Positions 5,720 through 6,556 of a stretch of DNA of 6,556 nt are shown piece by piece. The stretch lies in contig JBEVNX010000111.1 of assembly GCA_040507895.1 (NCBI GenBank), positions 1 through 6,556 on the forward strand, read 5' to 3'. The position numbers and the translations under genes were made by a program. Below the pieces are notes generated by a model that did not search any database, was not told the DNA's origin, and worked only from the letters and a program-made list of their open reading frames with translations. Every line of letters begins with the position of its first letter. Position 1 is the stretch's first letter. The DNA is from JBEVNX01 sp040507895 (GTDB lineage Bacteria > Desulfobacterota > Binatia > JACPRU01).

Positions 5720-6556
5720 TCAGGCCCTGGGCAGCGCGCCGAGCGCGTGGCGGGCCGCCGCCAGATACGCAGACGACGGAAGGAGTGCGTGCTCACGGAG
5801 GCAGGCTTCCGTGAGCTTGATCGCGTGCTCGTCGCCGTGCCCCACCGCGAGGTCGGCCAACGTCCGGGGGTCCTCTGGCGGCGCCTCGACGTCGCCTTCG
5901 ACGGGCAGCCGCGTGGCGAACGTCGCGTAGAGCGCACATCCCGCTTGCCAGCCGTAACGAACGGCCCCTGCGGCCGCGCTCGCATCGAGAAGGGGCAGCA
6001 GCAGGCGGATGGCCGCCGCGCCGGTGATGGCGTGGAGGAACACGATCGTGGTGAGCACGTCGTGCGCGTTGGCGAGGTAGGCGCGGGCGAACGCCTCGCT
6101 CACGTCCGAGAGCGCGCGCGAGGGTGACGGCGAGGGGTCGATCGCATCGATCACCGGGCCGAATTCAGCAAATTCAGAGAGAGCTTCGAGCGACGAGACG
6201 ATCGTCCCGGCGAACCGGCGCTTTTCGCTCGGCACGACCGGCACCGCGGCGAGCGCGCGGAGCGGGGTCGATCGCAGAGGATCGCCTGCGGCGGCGGGTA
6301 GCGTCTGGTAGGCCGATGACCAGTAGGCGAGCCCTTCCGCGAGCTCGCGCTTGCGCAGCGCCGACTCGGATTGCTCGAGGCTGCGCACGGCGTGGGCGAC
6401 GCGGATCACCCCGTGCAGAGCGGAGGCGCACACGGCCGGCATCAGCCGCGCGCTCCAGCGCGACGCGACGTCGCGCCAGGAAGCCTCCTCGAGCTCCTCT
6501 TCGAAGTACGCGACCCACTCCGGAAAGAGGTCGAGCCGGCCGAGCGCGCGCTGCCA
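5720..6556 (-). CDS. Questin oxidase-like protein (DUF4243 family; partial, N-terminus beyond right edge)
   Basis: The reading frame is open from the right edge to the TGA at 5722-5720, giving the C-terminal 278 residues. Because the frame continues upstream to the edge (starting WQRALGRLDLFPEWVAYF), the ATG at 6442 is an internal methionine rather than the start. The protein resembles the questin oxidase-like family. Its fungal members, such as GedK of the geodin pathway, open the ring of the anthraquinone questin in a Baeyer-Villiger-like oxidation; bacterial members are uncharacterised. Visible blocks, numbered from the edge, are SARLMPAVCASALHGVIRVA (35-54), AHAVR (54-58), ELAEGLAYWSSAYQ (71-84), NAHDVLTTIVFLHAITGAAA (163-182) and DEHAIKLTEACLRE (242-255). 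H48, H55, H165, H175 and H244 sit in these blocks and are candidates for active-site residues. I see no classical flavin-binding GxGxxG loop. The MFS gene follows after 16 bp, pointing to one operon. Confidence 0.82.
   Translation of the reverse strand, partial: WQRALGRLDLFPEWVAYFEEELEEASWRDVASRWSARLMPAVCASALHGVIRVAHAVRSLEQSESALRKRELAEGLAYWSSAYQTLPAAAGDPLRSTPLRALAAVPVVPSEKRRFAGTIVSSLEALSEFAEFGPVIDAIDPSPSPSRALSDVSEAFARAYLANAHDVLTTIVFLHAITGAAAIRLLLPLLDASAAAGAVRYGWQAGCALYATFATRLPVEGDVEAPPEDPRTLADLAVGHGDEHAIKLTEACLREHALLPSSAYLAAARHALGALPRA

Noticed and set aside
5704..5985. N-terminal extension of the MFS reading frame
   Set aside because: The extra 94 residues are arginine- and serine-rich, overlap the questin oxidase-like gene, and have no membrane or MFS character.
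5678..6127. A 149-codon plus-strand ORF opposite the questin oxidase-like and MFS junction
   Set aside because: It is a charged, low-information translation with no domain, antisense to two recognisable genes.

Overview
The window is high-GC, densely packed bacterial chromosome. It holds six protein-coding genes with short intergenic gaps and good Shine-Dalgarno sites. No RNA gene, insertion sequence, CRISPR array or other mobile element was seen. The mix of a proteobacterial-type omega-amino-acid:pyruvate aminotransferase, a beta-class GST very like E. coli GstA, and a DUF3556 gene paired with a CrtI/PYROXD2-like flavoenzyme suggests a soil or aquatic proteobacterium or a related high-GC phylum (Myxococcota or Binatota type). 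The sequence alone does not fix the taxon. Many long antisense and out-of-frame ORFs are GC-driven shadows and are left out.

Layout. (1) At the left edge is the N-terminal part of a class III PLP aminotransferase on the minus strand (1-520). (2) A 130-bp divergent intergenic region (521-650) carries an interrupted inverted repeat. (3) A plus-strand two-gene unit follows: a DUF3556 polytopic membrane protein (651-2306), then 5 bp later an FAD-dependent oxidoreductase starting with GTG (2312-3766). (4) The oxidoreductase converges on the next gene with only 6 bp between stop codons, and tandem GC-rich hairpins lie in its last codons. (5) On the minus strand, in transcription order, are a questin-oxidase-like protein (partial, 6556-5720), an MFS permease 16 bp downstream (5703-4501), and, after a 116-bp gap with its own promoter-like sequence, a beta-class glutathione S-transferase (4384-3773).

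How the genes may work together. The DUF3556/flavoenzyme pair looks like a translationally coupled two-gene system acting on a hydrophobic substrate at the membrane; the substrate is unknown. The most interesting reading is that the DUF3556 membrane core resembles the HTTM/vitamin-K-dependent gamma-carboxylase fold. It carries a His pair and an AGVSKL lysine that can be lined up by eye with the catalytic His and Lys of human GGCX. The questin-oxidase-like/MFS/GST group resembles a small module for aromatic-compound modification, efflux and detoxification. Both readings are inference from family resemblance and gene order.
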